This document shows, one piece after another, positions 23,201-37,132 of a stretch of 64,000 bases of DNA (position 1 is the stretch's first letter; the number at the start of each line of letters is the position of its first letter). The notes beneath the pieces were generated by a model, which was not told the origin of the DNA, did no database searches, and saw only the letters and a program-made list of their open reading frames with translations. Source of the stretch: Schistocerca nitens. Lineage: Eukaryota; Arthropoda; Insecta; Orthoptera; Acrididae. The translations under genes were made by a program, and so were the position numbers. The stretch lies in NCBI RefSeq assembly GCF_023898315.1, contig NC_064616.1, forward strand, positions 294,860,934-294,924,933. The letters run 5' to 3'.

Positions 23201-26200
23201 GTGTAATTTTCGAGGAAAATAGAACTCAGTAATGTCGTGGTCTGCAAGTATGAAACTACAGACACCAGATGGAATGCACTACGCTTTGCCTTACTGCAAT
23301 TAGTATTTAATTTGGGAAAATAACTGTTTATGCTCTGATTTGACATTGTTTTTAATGTGCCCAAAGGATATTATCACTACTGAAAATAAGTTTGAATATA
23401 GAGGAAAGGAGCCCAATACAGGTGAGTTTGTCTATGTGAGGAAGGTAGATTATGACAACAGTAAGTGCTCAGCTTCATTGTGTGATACCAGAACTTAGTT
23501 CTAACACTGCCAGAGTGCTTGTAGGGCAGTGACAATAAGATCATTACGGAGCTGGATATTGTTGAGAATCCTTGATTTTAAAAGTGTTGAATTTTGAGTT
23601 TTTTTAGTGTATGTGCTTTTAGGGCTTTAATATCTAAAGTTGAATAGCTGTTGCGATGATTTTAATATGATTATATTCTTCACAAAGTATTCTTTCATTT
23701 ACCATAATGGATTGTCCTTCAAACTGAGCAGTGTAACTACGGGGCTAGGTTTCTAGCATAAGATGACTTATTAGCAAGATTCAGACTATGTCTTTAGTAA
23801 GTGGTTTGACAATTTTGTGAACTTCAGGAAGCCATCTGGTGATGATTCTGCTTTGCTAATGATTGATGGAATTCATATTACATTTCTCTGAGAGACAAAG
23901 TAAGAGAAAATATGACCACACATCTGTTTATCCATGCATAAAATACAGTCTCTTGTGTGAAATTCATGGGGTCTGTTTACAGTATATTATCCCCAAGAAA
24001 TAGAAACCTGGTGAGAAAATAACCCATGTCAAATAGCAACCTCAATTTTTATTATGATGTTATTTGGAGTGGCACACTTGAAAGCAGTGATAATGGAAAA
24101 TGGGACTCTTCACATGCAACAGGAATATACTTAGAGACAATAGCTTTGCATTATACCAGTAGTTTGACATACAAGATGCGAATAATGGAGTAAATGTGAG
24201 TCCAGTTGGCATCCGGTCAGCTCCCATAATCACCAAGACACATCAAGAGCAATTTAATGTAGTAAGGTCAGCATGTTCTGAACCTGTTAAATCATCTCCA
24301 TAAAGGGAACATTTGAAACAGTTCAAAGAGATGAAAGGTGTAGCGGAATCATAGGAGACAGAAGTGATTCTTAGTTTGATATAGATTTAATCGAGAGGAA
24401 TTCTTTGGTTGTGCAGTCTGAAGAAGAAGACACTGAATGCATATTCTGCAATGGTTGTTTCTCTGAAGACTAACATAGAGAAATAGGCACAGTGCATGCA
24501 TGGGATGCTATCCCGGGGCTCCTGATGAGTGGTAATTGGAAAAAGAGCTTTTGCATTCCCTGGCTGCACTTCTTTTGCAGAATAAAAGCAGAACTTGTTG
24601 AAGAGGGATTTAGGAACAGAATATCACTATTTTAGGGTTTGCCTGTTTTGATATTGGTCAATATATTTTTCTCTGACTGTCTAATACTAGGAGACCATTT
24701 CTGTTTCAGTTCAAATTGATTTGTTGCTGCTTTTTTCAAATTTAGATGTAATAAGTGTTAAGTAGTCCAACGGCTTTGCTGGAATGGTAACACCAATTCC
24801 TGTCAGATCATCAAAGTGAAGCACTGTGTGGCTGGGCTAGCACTTGGATGGGTGACCATCTGGTCTGCCGAGCACTGTTGGTGAGCGGGGCGCACTCAGC
24901 CCTTGTGAAGCAAACTGAGGGGCTACTTGATTGAGAAGTAGTGGCTCCAGTCTCGTAAACTGATGTACAGCCAGGAGAGCAGTGTGCTGACCACATGCTC
25001 CTCCATATCCGCATCCAGTGATGCCTGTGGGCAGAGGATGACATGGTGGCCAGTTGGTACTGTCGGGCCTTCATGGCCTGTTCAAGTCGAGTTAAGTTTT
25101 TTAAGTGTTACGTAGCATGAATCCAATAAATAAAATGTGAAATATAATGATTTAATTTAAATTTCCAGTTAACAAACATGCATTTGTATCATGTGTTTAA
25201 TACAAAGTGGGGTAATGTGAGATGAGGAAAGTTTCCCATTAGGAATGAGACTAGGATGAGGTCCATCAGTTACATGCCTCATTTGTCAAGGCATGGCAGC
25301 AGTCGGCATCTGGAAATAAGTCTTATTGTCTGTGAGACTCTCTCATATAACTAACACTTGGTCCAGGGGCCAATGTCTGCCAATGTAAGTTCATTTACCA
25401 CTTCAGTTTGCCCCATACATTTTCAGTGGGATTGAAGTCCAGTACTCCATGAGGCCAGTTGATCAAGTTGACATCAACTTGTTGTGAAAACCATTGCTGA
25501 ACGATTTGACTCAATGTGAACAGGTGAGTGATTCTGCTTGAACTGGATCCATTCATTGCGACAGCACACTGAAACCATCATACTGTAAGAGTGCCAAGAT
25601 GCTATCTCTGGTGGTCTGCATATGCTGAGACATCCTGGCAGTAAATGACTGTTTGTCATATCAATATGTTGTCCTGTGACTCCTTCAATGAAGTCAAATA
25701 CTGTACAGTGACAGGGACTGGTGGCTGATCAATGGTGCTGTTTTTGACATTCAATCAGCAGGTATGACAGTTGAAAACTATACTTCATCTAACTGCTTGA
25801 ATTGTGAAAATGTCACAAATGTCTACAAAAGTACTTCAGTTACAAGATGTGATACTTGTGTATGGTTATTGAGATGACACAGTTTATAGCCAGCAATCTC
25901 AAGTTACTATTTGCATTCCAGTTTTCAAAGTGCACTCAGACATGTGAGGCTCCATTTAAATGGACTTACGTTTTCCTACCTTATTGTGGGGTTTCCATAA
26001 AATGATCAAGTGAGGTGGTAGTGATTAATACACTGAATTCACATTTAGGAGAGCTGGGATTCAGTTTCCTGTCCATCCATCCAGATTTAAGTTTTCCGTA
26101 GTTTTTGGAATCATTTTGGAGGCAGATGCCAAGAGGGTTTCTTCAAAGATTATATTGTCGATTTCCTTCCACATCCTCCCCCAGTCTGGGCTAGTGCTTT

Positions 26201-29200
26201 GTCTCTTATGGCATCATTGCTGAAATGTCACTTAATGATCAGGAACAGGTGGGTGACAGTGCAAAGGTTCAAGTCCATGACACACTTCACATAGTAAAGG
26301 TTAAGTGTTAGTTTACAAATCCAGTATGAAAAGATCATGGAAATAGTTTCTGAGTTTAATTCATCATTACAGTTTGGGCACAAGACTATTGAAGACTAAC
26401 AGAATGATTTATGGAAGGAAAGGTCCGAGTAAAGAAACTGCCGTACAATGAAGTCAAGTTTGGATGAAATTGCCACACATTATATCAATAAAAATGGCAG
26501 AATGTTTTTGTAATATAACGTCTTGTGCAAAATGAGACCCCCTCCCATATGTCCACATAACCAGGAAGCCACAGAGAAGAGGAGGCTTTTGAGTCCACTA
26601 ACATATAGACGTGTAACTATCCCTTTTCCTCTGAAGTGTAGAATGCAGCCACCAATTCCAAAAACATTCACTGTGTGGTAAAACAATGGGATCTTTAATC
26701 AAAAGAAATCTCCCTTGAACTCTTTAACAGGAGATGTTTACGAGGACAGTATCCCACCTCCTGTAGGGAAGCTAACCTGGTTCCTTCCCTAAAACCAATA
26801 AAGAATCACTGATCTCAACATAGTTTTTCTGCAGTGCTCTTTCTTGAACAGGTGATCAGTATCTGCTCTGTGGATTCTGAAAACAAGTTTTTTGTTCCCG
26901 GGTTCGATTCCCGGCGGGGTCAGGGATTTTCTCTGCCTCGTGAAGACTGGGTGTTGTGTGATGTCCTTAGGTTAGTTAGGTTTAAGTAGTTCTAAGTTCT
27001 AGGGGACTGATGACCATAGATGTTAAGTCCCATAGTGCTCAGAGCCAAGTTTTTTGAGTTGTTTGCGTTATGGACCTGAGAGCATCTTTCTGCTCTGGAT
27101 AATTTTACCCAAGTTGAGATAGCTATACAGAAATCTTTCCCATGTGAGAGGTATCTCACAGGAATGTCTTTCGCCAGCTTTATTGATTTATTTATTTACG
27201 CATCTAGTTCTATAGAACCAAATTGAGGAGCAAACCTCCAAGGTAATGGAACATGCCAGTACATGAAATTACAACATAAAAGTAATGATTCTTTTGACAT
27301 CTCCATATTTTATTATAAACATTTTTTAAATCATGTTAACAGAGCCTGAGAAAGACATTGATAACAGCAGCTAGTTAAAGAGGCAGTGGCTGATGTGGAG
27401 CTTGCTGTATGTGAAAGTTAATTGCTGCCACTGCAGTTTGTGACCTTTGCTGGAAGCAATATAGTTTGCATGATAAAGGATTTCTGCAATAGTATACCAC
27501 CAAGTTCCTGGATTGTGAACTATCTGTAATTCATGACGACACTTTGTATATTGCCTCTTAGTGTTGTGCATTACTTTTTTGGCTCCTTATGTCTTTGGTG
27601 GTCATCCATTGCTGCTTTAAGTTTGAGATGGTGAATTGCAGTGACAGTGAAATAAGAGTGAATAAATTAGATCAAATAATTATACTTTCGGGAGATAGTA
27701 ATTTAGATGGTTGAAGAAAACTATTCTTTCACTTGTGTCGCATGGGCATCACCAAAACAGTCATTTTCTAAATCAAGAAACTAGAAATGTAGAGGGAAGA
27801 GAAGTCTGTCTTTTCCCAGTTTCTTGTACAGTTAGGAAATGGTTTTGCAGTAGAAAGCGAAAAATATCAAGAGACAGTTCCTTCTCCAGATCTTTCTCTG
27901 AACTGACAGAGAAACCACTTACTTAAAATCACACACGATATTAGAATAATGTCCATTGCTCAGATGTGAGGTACTGCTTGTTATAGTTTATCAGTAAACT
28001 GACAGCATTCAGTTACCCCAACAGTATTTCACAGAATAGAACAACATGTTTTGAGAGCATCGTAACGTATTATTGCATTGTGTGATGTACAGTTAAAATG
28101 TATTGTGCCCCCCCCCCCCCCCCACACACACACACAGAAACACCATCTTTTTGGAAAGTGTATAATGATGTCAATAAAATTCAGACAGGAAACTTGTACT
28201 GAAAAGAAATAGACCTGATGGCGTTTCAATTCTGATGTTGCTCTTGTGTTACTGATTGTTTCAAAACATAATGTCATATGGCAGATTATGCCTAAGAACA
28301 ATACGTAGTTTTTTGTGTAGAAACATGAGTCAGTAAGATATGTTCTACATTTCCTGTATATATAAAGTATTACAAAGCATTTGTAGGAAATGGTGAACCA
28401 GGTTTAAATATTGCACATGACACTTCTTCAAATGTATTGCATTTACCATTGCAAAGCTATAATTTTTGAAATATGTTCTAAAATCAGTAGTCCAGATGTT
28501 TTTTTCGTGGTGTTTGAGGCCAGTCTTGGATGTGTTTGAGTGATATTTTTGATAAGAGATGAAGAATGCAGTCTCAGATGATGGAGAGAGAGTGAGAGTG
28601 AGTTAACTGTACCATTTCATGGATATTTCAGCACAGACACTGATAACCTTGTCACCAAGTGCCCTAGAAAAAAACAGCATAGGAAAAATATGAACGTTTA
28701 AGAGTGAGTGTTGAATAACAACAGATACATCACACACAAGCGTTTGCAAGGCTTAAAGTACAAGACAACTTGTAAAAAATGTAGCAAGACTACGATGGAA
28801 ACAGGAACATTGTTTTCTTTGCCATAAATCTGTGTATATTTTTTGGGAAATTATACAGTCAAGAACACAGCCATGCTAGGTTTTGTATTGTAATGTTTAT
28901 ATACACTGATCAGCCAGAACATTATGATCACTTACCTAATTGCCAGTATGTCTACCTTTGGCACGGATAACAGTGGCAACACCTTGTGGCATGGAAGCAA
29001 TGAGGCCTTGATAGGTCACTGGAGGGAGTTGGCATCACATCTGCACACACAAGTCGCCTGAATCCTGTAAGTTCTTGGGGGGGGGGGGGGGGGGGGGGAG
29101 ATGATGAGCTCTGACGCCACATTCAGTCACATGCCAGATGTGTTCAATCCTGTTCAGATCTGTTGAGTTGGAGAGCCAGCACATCAATTGGAACTTAGAA

Positions 29201-31066
29201 CTGGGTTCCTCGAACCACTCCGAAACACTCCTGGCCTTGTGAAATTTTGCATTATCTTGTTGAGTAATGCCACTGACATTGGGAAACATGATGATCATGA
29301 AGGGGTGTACATGGTCTGTAATCAGTGTAGATACTCCTTAGCCTTCATGGTGCCTTTTACGAGCTCCACTGGGGCTATGAATGCCCCAAAGCATAATGGA
29401 GCTGCTGCCAGCCTCTCTCTGTTTCACGGTACTGGTTCAGTGAGCTGTTCCCCTGGAAGACAACGGATTCACGTCCTCCCATCGGCATGGTGATGAAGGT
29501 TTCAGGATTCATCAGACCATGCAATGCTCTGCCACTGCACCAATGTTCAGTGCTGATGGTCAAGTGTCCATTTCAGTTGTAGTTGCCAATGTCATGGTGT
29601 TAACATTGGCACATGCGTGGGTTGTCGGCTGCAGAGACCCATCATTAGGACTGTTCAGTACACTGTGTGTTCAGACACCCTTGTACTCTGCCCCACAGTA
29701 GAGTGTGATACTAGTTCTATCGCAGTTCACTGCCTGTCCTGTTTCACCATTCTGCCCAACCTACGATGTACAACATCTGTAATGAGGGGTGACCACCCAA
29801 CCCCACAACGTCTGGACATGGTTTCACATTGGTTTTGCCATGCGTTGAAGACACTCACCACAGCACTTCTTGAACATATGACAAGTTGTGCAGCTTCCGA
29901 AATGCTCGTGCCAACCCTCCAGGCCATTAAAATCTGCCGTTGGTCAAACTCAGAATAGATCGCGCATTTTCTCCATTCTGCACATGGACAGCACACTCAC
30001 TGATACTACATGCATGGTACGTGTGTCTGACTAGCAGTATTCCTCGCCAAGTGATGCTGCTATTGCCTGGATGGATTTGTATTGATAGTAGGTAGGTGGT
30101 CATAATATTCTGGTTGATCAGTGTAGGCAGTCACTGATTTCTGTTAACGTCACAATATCATTCAAAATACCTGATCTAAATAACTTGTAGTTCAAATCTT
30201 AATAATGTATGTGATACAGCTTGTAAGTGTCTCTTATGTGGTTATTGTATTGTGATGTAATAGAAAAATATTTTCTTATAATTACTCATCGCTTAGACAG
30301 TTATGTTTAATGTGTCTTAATTGTGTGCTTTTTTTTCTCTTTCCAGGAGCAAGAGCTCATAGTCAGATCTATCGTGCCATATGAACCCCCACCAAACTGT
30401 AATTATGAAGCTAGTCATTATTATAAATATCTCATCACACAACAGTCAAAAGTAGTTTTCCTGTCTCACAAGTACCGTATAGTTTATTGTTTAGACATGA
30501 GTCCCTCATTGTCTGCAGTGGTAAGTATGGTTTGCTTTCAGTTGTTTGAGAATGAATTAGCTGAGCTTCTTAAATGCCAATAATGACTTTTTTTTTAAGG
30601 ATATTCAAAGAGGTGAAGTTATGATAGATGAGATGTTTGTTTCTTTGAAACATAGTTTGGAAGGATTAACAAAACCAGTAAGTATTTAATATTATTGTCA
30701 TTAAAAGTTCATAAATACAGTTTGTTCTAAAATGTTAGTATTCAGTTATGTTGAGAATATTTATTGCATACATTATTTAAATAAAATAGTGTAAATTTTT
30801 TTTTTGCTTCACATGTGCCATATAAGGAGTCTTCATAAAATTTGTGCTTGTAATCTTATTTTGTTTCACCGCTTTTATCTTGGGCAGAAGAGGGTGGACC
30901 TACAGGCAGCATAAACTTGCCCGAGAAAATAAGCCAGGTGCTGTGCCAATTTTTCACACCAATAGAATGTTATGAAAAAAAAAGGTCAATATGAACTGGT
31001 GGACATTAATCAGCTTTCAGACAAACTCGTTCATCATACAAAGGGAAGAATCTCCCCCCCCCCCCC

Positions 31067-31122
<56 letters not shown>

Positions 31123-34100
31123 GGTGGTCCATTGATCATGACCGGGCCAAATATCTCACGAAATAAGTGTCAAACAAAAAAACTACGAAGAACGCAACCT
31201 GTCTAGCTTGAAGGTGGAAACTAGATGGCTCTATGGTTGGCCCGCTAGATGGTGCTGCCATAGTTCAAACGGATATGAACTGCATTTTTGTAAATAGGAA
31301 CCCCCATTTCTTATTGCATATTCGTGTAGTATGTAAAGAAATATGAATGTTTTAGTTGGACCACTTTTTTCGCTTTGTGATAGATGGCACTGTAATAGTC
31401 ACAAACATATGGCTCACTATTTTAGACGAAAGGTTGCTAACAGGTAGGTTTTTTAAATTAAAATACAGAAAGTAGGTACGATTGAACATTTTATTTCGGT
31501 TGTTCCAGTGTGATACATGTACCTTTGTCAACTTATCATTTCTGAGAACGCATGCTGTTACAGTGTGATTACCTGTAAATACCATATTAATGCAGTAAAT
31601 GCTCAAAATGATGTCCGTCAACCTCAATGCATTTGGCAATACGTGTAACGACATTCCTCTCGACAGCGAGTAGTTCGCCTACCGTAATGTTCACACATGC
31701 ATTGACAATGCACTGACGCCTGTTGTCAGGTGTTGTCGGTGGATCATGATAGCAAATATCCTTCAACTTTCCCCACAGAAAGAAGTCCGGGGACGTTAGA
31801 TCCGGTGAATGTGTGGGCCATGGCATGGTGCTTCGACGACCAATCCACCTGTCATGAAATATGTTATTCAATACCGCTTTAACTGCACGCGAGCTAAGTG
31901 CCGCACATCCATCATGTTGGAAGTACATCGCCATTCTGTCATGCAGTTAAATATCTTGCAGTAACATCGGTAGAACATTACGTAGAAAATCAGCATACAT
32001 TTCACCATTTAGATTGCCATCAATAAAATGGGGGCCAGTTATCCTTCCTCCCATAATGCCGCACCATACATTAACCCACCAAGATCGCTGATGTTCCACT
32101 TGTCGCAACCATCGTGGATTTTCCGTTGCCCAATAGTGCATATTATGCCGGTTTATGTTACCGCTCTTGGTGAATGACGCTTCGTCGCTAAATAGAACGT
32201 GTGCAAAGAATCTGTCATCATCCCGTAATCTCTTGTGCCCAGTGGCAGAACTGTACATGACGTTCAAAGTCATCGCCATGCAATTCCTGGTGCATAGAAA
32301 TATGGTATGGGTGCAATCAATGTTGATGTAACGTTCTCAACACCGACGTTTTTGAGATTCCCGATTCTCGCGCAGTTTGTCTGCTACTGATGTGTGGATT
32401 AGCTGCGACATCAACTAAAACACCTACTTGGGCATCATCATTTGTTGCAGATTTTGGTTGACGTTTCACACGTGGCTGAACACTTCCTGTTTCCTTAAAT
32501 AACGTAACTATCCGGCGAACAGTCTGGACACTTGGATGATGTCGTCCAGGATACTGAGCAGCATACATAGCACACACGCGTTGGGCATTTTGATCACAAT
32601 AACCATACATCAACACGATATCGACCTTTTCCGCAATTGGTAAATGGTTCATTTTAACACGGATAATGTACCACGAAGCAAATACTGTCCGCACTAGCGG
32701 AATGTTACGTGATACCACATACTTATACGTTTGTGGCTATTACAGCGCCATCTATCACAAAGTGAAAAAAGAGGTCTAAGTAAAACATTCATATTTCTTT
32801 ACGTACTAGATGAATATGTAATAAAAAATGGGGGTTCCTATTTAAAAATCCGTTTGACCTATGGCAGTGCCATCTGCTTTCCCCCTTCAAGCTAGACAAG
32901 TTCCGTTCTTTGTAGTTTTTTCGTTTGACACTTATTTTGTCGGATATTTGGCCCTGTCATGATCAATGATCCACCCTGTATATATATATCTCCAGTTAGT
33001 GTGGCCACACTCCAGTGAGAAGCTCTCTCTACTACAGTGAGTAGTGGTGGGCGTACAGAAGATGTGTGGAGGGAGAGGTGGGTTGGTGGAGGGGAGAGAT
33101 GGCAGGATACAGGTTGTGTGTGTGGTGTGGTGAAGCTACTGTAGTGCTGCCTGTGTGAATCCGTATAGACAGATGTGGGACAGAGACAGGATGGTGGGCT
33201 GCTAGGTGCAGCAGTGGGGCATTGGGAGAGTTGTGCTGAGGGGTGAAAAGGGGGGGGGGGGGACCAGAGAGAATGATAGGACCCTGCAGGTGAGCTGGGG
33301 AGGCAAAAGGTGTGTGTGGCTAGAGTGTGTATTGGAGAATGGAGGCCTTGGCTTCACCGTCTGGACTGCGAGGAAATACATACCACTAAAAAACAACAAC
33401 AACAATAACCCTCAACCTCAAAGTGTGCTACGTGCTGATGAGGTGAATGGCTGTTGAGGTTAAACAGTATCTAGCAGGCAACCTCGGGGGCACCTGTGCC
33501 CCCCCCTTTTCCCCCCTCTTCCCTGTTGCATAAGGTTTGCTCGGGCACGCAGGGCTCTGCCTGGGATGTAAGGCCTTAGGTGACTACCCAGTTGAGACTG
33601 AGTTACAGAACACCCTTGACTTCTGTGAGGGCATGGTTACCTGCTCTGATATAATGGATGTGGACCTTGTGGAGTTATGTGAAGAATAGAAAAACGTGGG
33701 CATCACAGAAGTGCAGAACTATATGAGGAGAGTCAGTGGCACATTGGAAAAATCTGCAACGTTTATTCTAGCATCTACCGCTCCAGAATTACACAAACAC
33801 ATACTTGCAGGCTATATCCTTCTTAAGGTTCACCTATTTGTTCCTAACCCAATGCGATGTCAAAGGTTTGGCCATACCACTGTGGGGTGTAATGGGAGAG
33901 CTACATGTGGAAATTGTGGAGGCCCAGTTCACAAATTAGGAAATTTTTGTACACTTCCTTTGAAATGTATAAACTGCTCAGGGGATCACCCAGTATGGAG
34001 CAGAAATTTTGAGATGTACAACAAGGAAAGAAAAATTCAGGTTTTGAAAGTCACGAGATGCATACTGTATTACAGCAAAGCTAAAAAAGCTTTCAAAGCT

Positions 34101-37094
34101 ATGCAACCTCCTGTTTTTGATACTTCTTTTCCATCAGCCCTTAAGCAGCCAATTGCCAAGTGTGATGCCTCCACACAAACTCAGGCCACAGATTCAAGTA
34201 TGAGCACATGTGCTTGTCTGTGTACCTGTGGGGGAAAAACTACACTTGAGCCAAGAATCATTCAGAAGCCATCAGCAATGGGCTTACAACATAAGCCACA
34301 TGCTGCTGCCCACCATCAGAAGCCTACTAAGCCATCCCCTCAACACAAGCAACCAACTCCTCCCATAAGTAAGGATAAACATCCCTCAAAAAATAGTTTG
34401 AAGAAAGTGGCAGTTAAATCTTCAGATCCATGAGCTTTCTCTCTCTCAGATGGGGACTTTACTCTTGAGGATACGGATTTCCACCTGGAGGAACCGGAGA
34501 GCTGGGCACCAGCTAACATGCCCCCTGACCTCCCAGCTAAATCACTGCCTTTGTGGTAGAAAGACAAGACCAACCATCGTAAATCAGTGGCTCCCACAGA
34601 GACTTCTGTGTTGCGGTGGAATTTAGATGGATTCCGATCATATTTGGAAGAATTAGAGCTCCTGATCCAAGAGAAACCGTTCTGTACAAGAAACTCATTT
34701 TAAAGTCGCCGACATACCTGTATTAAGGGGCTATCACCCCTACAGGAAGGACGATGTTGCTGAAGACAGGGCTAAGATGGAGTGGCTGTTTTCACTGATG
34801 ACAGATGCTATTCCTCTCCTGTCCCTCTTACCACGGCCAAACACGCAGTTGCCGTGGAAGTTCTAGCACCATTTAACATCACGATGTGTTCTTTATGTAT
34901 TCAACCTCATGATCCCGTGGATGCAGATGCACTGACAGAACTCTCCCAGGCAATACCATGCCCATTCTTCCATGTGGGGGACTTCAATTCACACAACATG
35001 CTGTGGGACTCTGCCACCACTTGATCCAGGAGTCGAATTATCAAGCGACTTGTCCATTCTGAGAATATCTACCTTTTGAACTCAGGTCAGATCTCACACT
35101 TTTCCACAGCTACAGAATCTTTTTGAGCCATTCATCTTTTTGCTCCCCAGGTAGTGCAGACTCAGTTCAGTGGGAAGTGGCTACAGATTTACATGTTAGT
35201 GACCACTTCCCAGTGTGGATCCATCTGCCGGTTCAGACGGTGGTCGACAGGAGACCACGAAAATGGATGATTCAAAGGACAAATTGGTTGCAGTACAGTT
35301 GACGGGCCATTTTGAACAAAAGGAATGTGTGCAGGAGATGGTGACCCATATCACTTGTGAGATCCAACAGGCTGCTGCAGAGTCCCTCCCACAATCTAGA
35401 AAGCACCTCAGACAATGGCCTGTACCTTGGTGGAATGACAACTGTCTGAGGAGAGTGATAACAGAATCAAAGAGAGTTTCCTGGAAGGAATTACAACTTC
35501 CGTTAATTGGTCCACTTCCACTGTGGGAAAGCGTGGGGAGCCTTCAGGTCCCGCCTCCTGTAGTTTTATAGGGCATTTGTTTGATCACATTCAGATTATG
35601 GCAGAGTGGTCTGTGGATCAGCCCGTATTTCCTGCCTCAAGATCTTAGACGTTGTCCTCAGTGAGGGCATTCAGTTATCGACTGGAGCCTTTCGGACCAT
35701 CCCAGTTTGTAGTCTGTGTGCAGAGGCTGGTGAACCACCACTCAGGCTTTTGCAACATATCCTTTTGGCTTGACAGGCACTGAAAATCTCAACGTCACCT
35801 CAGTCATTGGCATTTAGTGCAGTGGTCCAACCAAACTTTGAACAGTTGTTCAGGAATCGGTCCCATGCGACCAAGCCATTTGGAATACGTGCTACTGTCT
35901 GTGTCAAGGATCCGTATTTATACAGATGGATTCCAGCAAGAGAATGTCCTCAATTGTTCTGCTGTTTTCCCTGATAGGGATTTCAAAGTGCGTCTTCTGG
36001 AACAATTTACAAGTTATAATGTGGAACTATATGGCATTATGATGACACTGGAGAGAATTCACAGACATCACCATAAAAGGTTTCTTGTCTGTTCATACTT
36101 GCTTAGTGCACTGCAAGCACTTCACCAGATGTATCTAGTAGACCAGCTGATTCAGCTCATCCATGACTCCTTACAACAGATCCAGCATCGTGGCAAGGAG
36201 GTGATCTTTTGCTGGGTACCTGGCAACATAGGGAAAACAACATGGCTGACAAAGCAGCCAAGGAAGCATGTCAAGATGGTGTTATCTGCCGGTGTCCCAT
36301 TCCGTTGCACACTGCCATCTCATTTTCTGACAGTTGCATCATGCATCAGTGGGAGACTGAATGGTTGAAAGTGACAGAAAACAAACTGCAGTCACTCAAA
36401 TCATCCACATTGGCGTGTTGGACTTCATGTCAGTCTCGAACCGAGCGAGGTGGCGCAGTGGTTAGCACACTGGACTCGCATTCGGGAGGACGACGGTTCA
36501 ATCCCGTCTCCGGCCATCCTGATTTAGGTTTTCCGTGATTTCCCTAAATCGCTTCAGGCAATGCCGGGGTGGTTCCTTTGAAAGGGCACGGCCGATTTCC
36601 TTCCCCATCCTTCCCTCACCCGAGCTTGCGCTCCGTCTCTAATGACCTCGTTGTCGACGGGACGTTAAACACTAATGTCCTCCTCCTATGTCAGTCTCGA
36701 CGCTGGAGGTGGGGTTTGCTTACCAGGCTGTGCATCAGACATAGCCCTTTAACACATGGCTTCCTCCTCTGGTGGGAGTATCCAACCACTCTGTGAGGTT
36801 TGTGGTGTGCACTTTCAGTTCAGTATATTTTGACAATGTGTGTCTCACTGATATCAGGGCAGCCTTCATTCTTGATGGAGATCTGCCCACCACCCTCGCT
36901 GATACTGATTCCTATACAGAGTGGTGAAATTTTATGAACTGTCAGATATCATCCCTAAAGTGGTGGGGAAGGGAGGCAGACTTTAATGCATTATAAACTG
37001 CTGTGCATGTGGGGACAGCCTTTGTCACCATCCATGAGATGCTGACTTTTCGTCAGGGCACTGATGACCATGATGTTGAGTGTCCCTCACATAA

Positions 37095-37132
<38 letters not shown>

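Larger units (their letters stand above)
33000..37094 (+). mobile_element. I-like LINE with internal deletion of the reverse transcriptase
   Basis: Parts in order: GC-rich 5' region (about 33000-33600), ORF1 zinc-knuckle protein (33633-34433), endonuclease remains (about 34600-35100, GDFNSHNMLWD), then a jump near 35520-35570 from the post-endonuclease segment straight to the post-RT segment, RNase H (35915-36270) and a C-terminal tail to about 36990. A TAA array follows (37095-37131). Endonuclease plus RNase H plus a TAA-type tail fits the I clade. The RT core (motifs A to C) is not found. A SINE is inserted at 36440. The 5' boundary is uncertain. Confidence 0.8.

Noticed and set aside
24770-24860. 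Functional 5S rRNA gene
   Set aside because: Only part of 5S is conserved, with many changes, and it is fused to a non-5S body between target duplications, so it is a SINE.
30972-31206. Frames rich in Ser-Leu repeats
   Set aside because: Translation of the CT microsatellite.
33206-33457. 83-codon frame with a Gly-rich start and poly-Asn
   Set aside because: Low-complexity purine-rich sequence in the 5' region of the I-like LINE; no domain.
36209-36538. 109-codon frame joining RNase H tail to SINE
   Set aside because: Chimera of LINE coding sequence and an inserted SINE.
37003-37131. N-terminal extension of the long frame leading into R4-like copy A
   Set aside because: It reads through the end of the I-like LINE and the AAT array (poly-Ile), so it is flank that happens to be open.
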